Positions 60,701 to 64,000 of a DNA stretch of 64,000 bases are shown one piece after another. This DNA is from Syngnathus acus (lineage: Eukaryota; Chordata; Actinopteri; Syngnathiformes; Syngnathidae). Position numbers and translations under genes: made by a program. The DNA is taken from contig NC_051095.1 in assembly GCF_901709675.1 (NCBI RefSeq), positions 4,277,956 through 4,341,955 on the forward strand, in the 5' to 3' direction. How positions within the stretch are numbered: position 1 is the first letter of the stretch; each line of letters begins with the position of its first letter. The notes beneath the pieces were generated by a model. It was not told the DNA's origin and did no database searches. It was given only the letters and a program-made list of their open reading frames with translations.

Positions 60701-61114
60701 CAGGGATTGTCAACCGGTGGTCCGCGGCCCTCTAACGGTCCGTGGTGGTATTGCAGGTGGTCGGCAAATGTGCAATGGAAAATAATTGTAATATATTTAA
60801 TCATAAAATTGATTTTTTAGACTTGATTTATTTTCCACCTAATTTTGTGAATCATTTGACACCATCCAAATGATGTCAAATTTATTTATTTATTTAATTT
60901 ATTTATTATTTAGACTTGATTTATTTTCCAGCTAATTTTGTGAATCATTTGACACCATCCAAATGATGTCAAATGTAACTGAGATTCCCAAAATAGACAT
61001 ACAGATGCAAAAAAAATAAAAATAGCCTGTATAGGTCTATCCTCCTTTGCCAAAGCAGTGGTACCGGACTTACTTCTTGGTGGTCCCTTGGACAAAACCA
61101 GTTCACAACCCCTG
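60701..61114 (+). mobile_element. 414-bp hAT non-autonomous transposon with TIRs and TSD
   Basis: Begins CAGGGATTGTCAACCG and ends with the inverted counterpart (CAGGGGTTGTGAACTG on the minus strand). Flanks are ATGCACTA (60693-60700) and ATGCACCA (61115-61122), an 8-bp target duplication with 7 of 8 matches, diagnostic of hAT insertion. No transposase frame. An internal 93-bp-offset duplication (60819-60881 and 60912-60974) differs at one base. Confidence 0.85.
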
Positions 61115-61547
61115 ATGCACCACATACTGATGTCCGTTTGCGTCGAGGCACATGCTGCGTTTAGGAGCTGGCCTTTCCTTTGGTTAATATCCGATTTCAC
61201 CTGTCACGATGTTGATTGTTTACAAACATTCCCAAAAGGTCTACAAGAGTTGAAAAGCGAGAGTCTTCCCGTGGTTTAGCAGGTACAGGGTGGCAGATGG
61301 CGGCGCCGGCTCGGGCGGGGTTACCTCAGTGCAATTAAGTTGAGCTGACCTCATCGGAGCCCCCTGCATCAGCGGGTGTTTCCGGCACGTTCCTCCGTGC
61401 AGATGCCGGGCCGGCGCGCTTAGCGTTCGAACAGTCGTCACGCCACGTCACACTGTGCACATATGGTCGCTTCGTGTTCTGCATGCTTAGTCGCATCCAC
61501 GTGTTTCGGGATAAGAAAGTCGGTCAGCTTTTGGCTGGAATAGTGAA

Positions 61548-61600
61548 TGGTGTCCAAAATATGGCTCGGGGGCCAGTTGCGGCCCACCATCTATTTTTGA
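61548..61600 (+). mobile_element. hAT-end fragment
   Basis: GGTGTCCAAAATATGGCTCG followed by GGGCCAGTTGCGGCCCACC resembles the terminal region of the same broad class as the 13.6-kb relic. The other end is not recognisable. Confidence 0.4.
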
Positions 61601-62086
61601 CAGAAAAAAAAAAGTCTGATTTATGAAGCTATTACATTAATTCTAAGATTCTTAAGTAACTGTTCTTTTTGGGTTCTGAAAGTGAAGAGGATTCTGTTGC
61701 TGTTCAGTGCAGGGGTGGATCTAGTCTTATGGGGGAAAGGGCCGTTGGCCACCTCAAAATCTTGAAAAGGCCAAAACCACAAGAAAATACAAACAAGACA
61801 TGTTTCATGACTGTCTTATAAACTAAAAATAATTTTTTTTAAAGTGACCCTCGTGTCATTCCACTTTTCAAGATGCGGCCTTCAAACAAAAGTTTGCACC
61901 CCCCTCCCTACTACAGTGCATATGAGCCTATAGTCAACATAACTTGTGTTCATTTCTTGCGCTGTTTGTTTGCTTATGCACGGAGAAAAAGTGCTTTGTT
62001 CACTTTCCGCTCTTAAATCAAATACTCTTTTTTTGATTGAAAAACAAATCTGCCGTCTGATGGCGGAATTGCGTCTCTCTGCCTCT

Positions 62087-62103
62087 CTCTCTCTCTCTCT
62101 CTC
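62087..62103 (+). repeat. (CT)n microsatellite
   Basis: About eight CT units in a C/T-rich tract. Confidence 0.85.
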
Positions 62104-62219
62104 TTCCGCTCTTCTCATCCACACACACAGCAAATATATCTTTCCATTTGCATGCCCAACCCGCACCCAGGCATGACAATAAAAGGAGCGGCTTAATATA
62201 TCAACAAAAAAAAATCTGT

Positions 62220-62600
62220 CTGATTTATTGGCATCTGAAGTGTTTGCTCGCAACAAAAATCATTCCCGTGCCAAATAGTCTTTGTAAGGCTTGACTGCTA
62301 TTTACTGTCATGCGTCTCATTTTAGTGTTATGGGTGATTATGACGGCGAGGCCTGCGCGGTCATATATTAGCATGCGCCGAATGAGCTGTTGGACACGAC
62401 GCCGCGCGACTCGCGAGGTAAATGAAATCCGCTCGCTTATGCAGATGCGTTTACGGCGTCGCACAAAATAGCCTTGAACATTATGCAGCGATGTCGAGCT
62501 TTGCGCATAGTCGTGCCTTGGCTATATTTATGATTTATCCATCTTGTGCAACTGCACATCCGTACTCATCAGTCTGCGCAATGATGTCCCTGAGGAGTTT
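62220..62600. promoter_or_regulatory. Candidate conserved non-coding element
   Basis: Repeat-free, with CTATATTTATGATTTATCC (MEF2-like core near 62522), GGTGATTATGACG, TATATTAGCATGCGCC and CTTATGCAGATGCG. No coding signal. The mix of AT-rich core sites and CpG-containing stretches is typical of developmental enhancers, but conservation is untested. Confidence 0.3.
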
Positions 62601-64000
62601 TTCTTTTTTTTTTTTTTTTTCCAGCGGGGCATCAGTCAATCTTCCAGTGCATCCAATTTGGGTAATTCCTTCCGTGTGTCAGCGTGCTTGTGATGGTCTG
62701 CTTGCGCGTCAATTATTTGGACCCCTTGTGAGCATTAAGGCAACTTGAAGAGTTTACAATCGACGTGGAGGAACATGGTGTTTTGATATTAGTATTAAGG
62801 TAATCATATCCAGGTATTAAATAACTTTTGGACTGACAGAAAGAATCTGATCGGTATCGGTGGATCTTCGAGGTATCGGATATGAAAAAGTGGTATCGGG
62901 CCATTCGGTTTGTTGCTAATTCAGAAGGTGGCGGAGATGAATAAATCCGATCGAACAAAAATGTTTTTTTGCATTTCATTTCAGTCGTTTTAACAAACTG
63001 TTCAACTGATTCCTTTGCAAACCACTGAGCAGGCATTTCTGGTCCTTAACACTATCTGCTTTATTCCCGTGCTCCGCTGATTGGTCGAGCTGCTCGTTAA
63101 AGCGTTGGAGCACATATTCAGGTCTTTCCCATTCGTCTTGGGAAGCAGACGCTGAAAAATCCCGAGGGAGAACCAGCCTCTAATTTTAGTTCAGTTAAGT
63201 TCCACAGCTGTCTTGTTGCATTTCATCAGAGGCACCCGAAGGGACTGAACCCAACCAAGCAATCGATTTATTGATTAAGGAGCGGGCGTCAATGCATTTG
63301 TATTGTATCTGACCCTTTGATTCAATTTTGATGTTGAAATTATTCACACGTGATGGATAGAGCTTAAACACACACACACGCACAAACACACACACTCAGC
63401 ACTCAGGTGCTGGCCGCAGCATTCATCCTATCAGCTGCGCTATTTCTTAATTTAGATCTCCAGTAGGATAAGCGGTCAAAACACACAACCAAACACAGTG
63501 ATGGATAAATAGACTGCCTGCCTGTCGTGTCGCCCGCCCCCTTCTCCCCCCTCGCTCCGGCCACATGCCACAGACGCACATCAATTGATTCGCCATCTCT
63601 TTTTCCCGTCTCCGCTCGCTCACGACTCCCCCTCCCTCTTAAACACACACGAGCACAAAGTCCCTCCCCCGGGGATGAAATCACTTCCACACGCGCTCAC
63701 GCACGCACGCACAAATATGGGGTGGCGCGTTGGTGGAGTGGACAGGCCTTTGTGAGATAACGGGCAAACGCGGCCTGACAGGCTCGGCCGGGCCATTATT
63801 AAATTGCAGTGAAGACTATATTACTTTAGAGTGAGATAAAAGACTACATACAAGACGGATGGGTGGGGGACATCAAAACAAGACCGCGTCCGGATTGTGC
63901 CAGGAGTAATGCGGCTGAAGGCGCCGCTGATTTCCCCTCAGACCAGGTGCCGTTTCTCCTTGAATAATCTTGAGGAGTTTGGGCTGATGGTGGTGACCAA

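Larger units (their letters stand above)
40096..64000. other. Gene-free 24-kb region with relics and possible regulatory blocks
   Basis: No open frame with a recognisable domain other than the LINE fragment at about 43 kb. Many short palindromic TAATTA, ATTTGCAT and CAATTA clusters lie between GC-rich stretches, and transposon pieces and microsatellites listed separately are scattered through it. It may be a regulatory landscape belonging to a gene outside the window; that is inference. Confidence 0.5.

Noticed and set aside
63715-63760. Possible tRNA-derived SINE head (GGCGCGTTGGTGGAGTGG)
   Set aside because: No B box, tail or second copy seen.

Overview
This window looks like nuclear DNA of a teleost fish, probably a compact-genome percomorph. 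The evidence is multi-exon genes with GT-AG introns as short as 63-76 nt, vertebrate-specific proteins, many small DNA-transposon relics, a CR1/L2-type LINE fragment and microsatellites. There is nothing bacterial: no operons, ribosome-binding sites, CRISPR arrays or recognisable tRNA/rRNA genes. Identities below come from reading the translated exons and comparing them with family members from memory. No search was run.

Two genes are supported. (1) An ADAMTS-like gene, best read as adamtsl1 (punctin), lies on the minus strand. I could assemble 24 coding exons between 33423 (start) and 1697 (stop). Every junction is GT-AG and every phase matches, giving 1431 codons plus stop with no frame break. 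The product is a secreted matrix protein with no protease domain: signal peptide, a thrombospondin type-1 repeat (TSR), Cys-rich and spacer modules, eight more TSRs, two Ig domains, three TSRs and a C-terminal PLAC domain. Exon 1 is separated from exon 2 by about 20.6 kb, and a second candidate signal-peptide exon lies at about 15.0 kb. (2) A cytosolic beta-glucosidase gene, gba3 (glycoside hydrolase family 1), lies on the plus strand at 37238-39733. It has six exons and 469 codons, the length I recall for human GBA3, with both catalytic glutamates present.

Layout: 1-690 is the end of a 227-bp satellite-like array. 770-880 is a short repeat cluster. 0.9-12.7 kb holds the compact body of adamtsl1. 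12.7-33.4 kb is its intron 1, with no recognised gene. 33.4-33.6 kb is a GC-rich promoter-like block. 33.6-37.2 kb is intergenic and the two genes are divergently transcribed across it. 37.2-39.9 kb is gba3. 39.9-64 kb has no recognisable gene but contains transposon relics (a 414-bp hAT element with a near-perfect 8-bp target duplication, a LINE reverse-transcriptase fragment, hAT-end fragments), microsatellites and several AT-motif-rich blocks that resemble conserved regulatory elements.

The two products have no obvious shared pathway: ADAMTSL1 acts outside the cell and GBA3 hydrolyses beta-glycosides in the cytosol. The most interesting observations are the two alternative first exons of adamtsl1, each with a G-rich tract just upstream; two very short, in-frame, stop-free introns (one per gene); the apparent lack of a third Ig domain; and a short dispersed repeat found four times, twice inside adamtsl1 introns.
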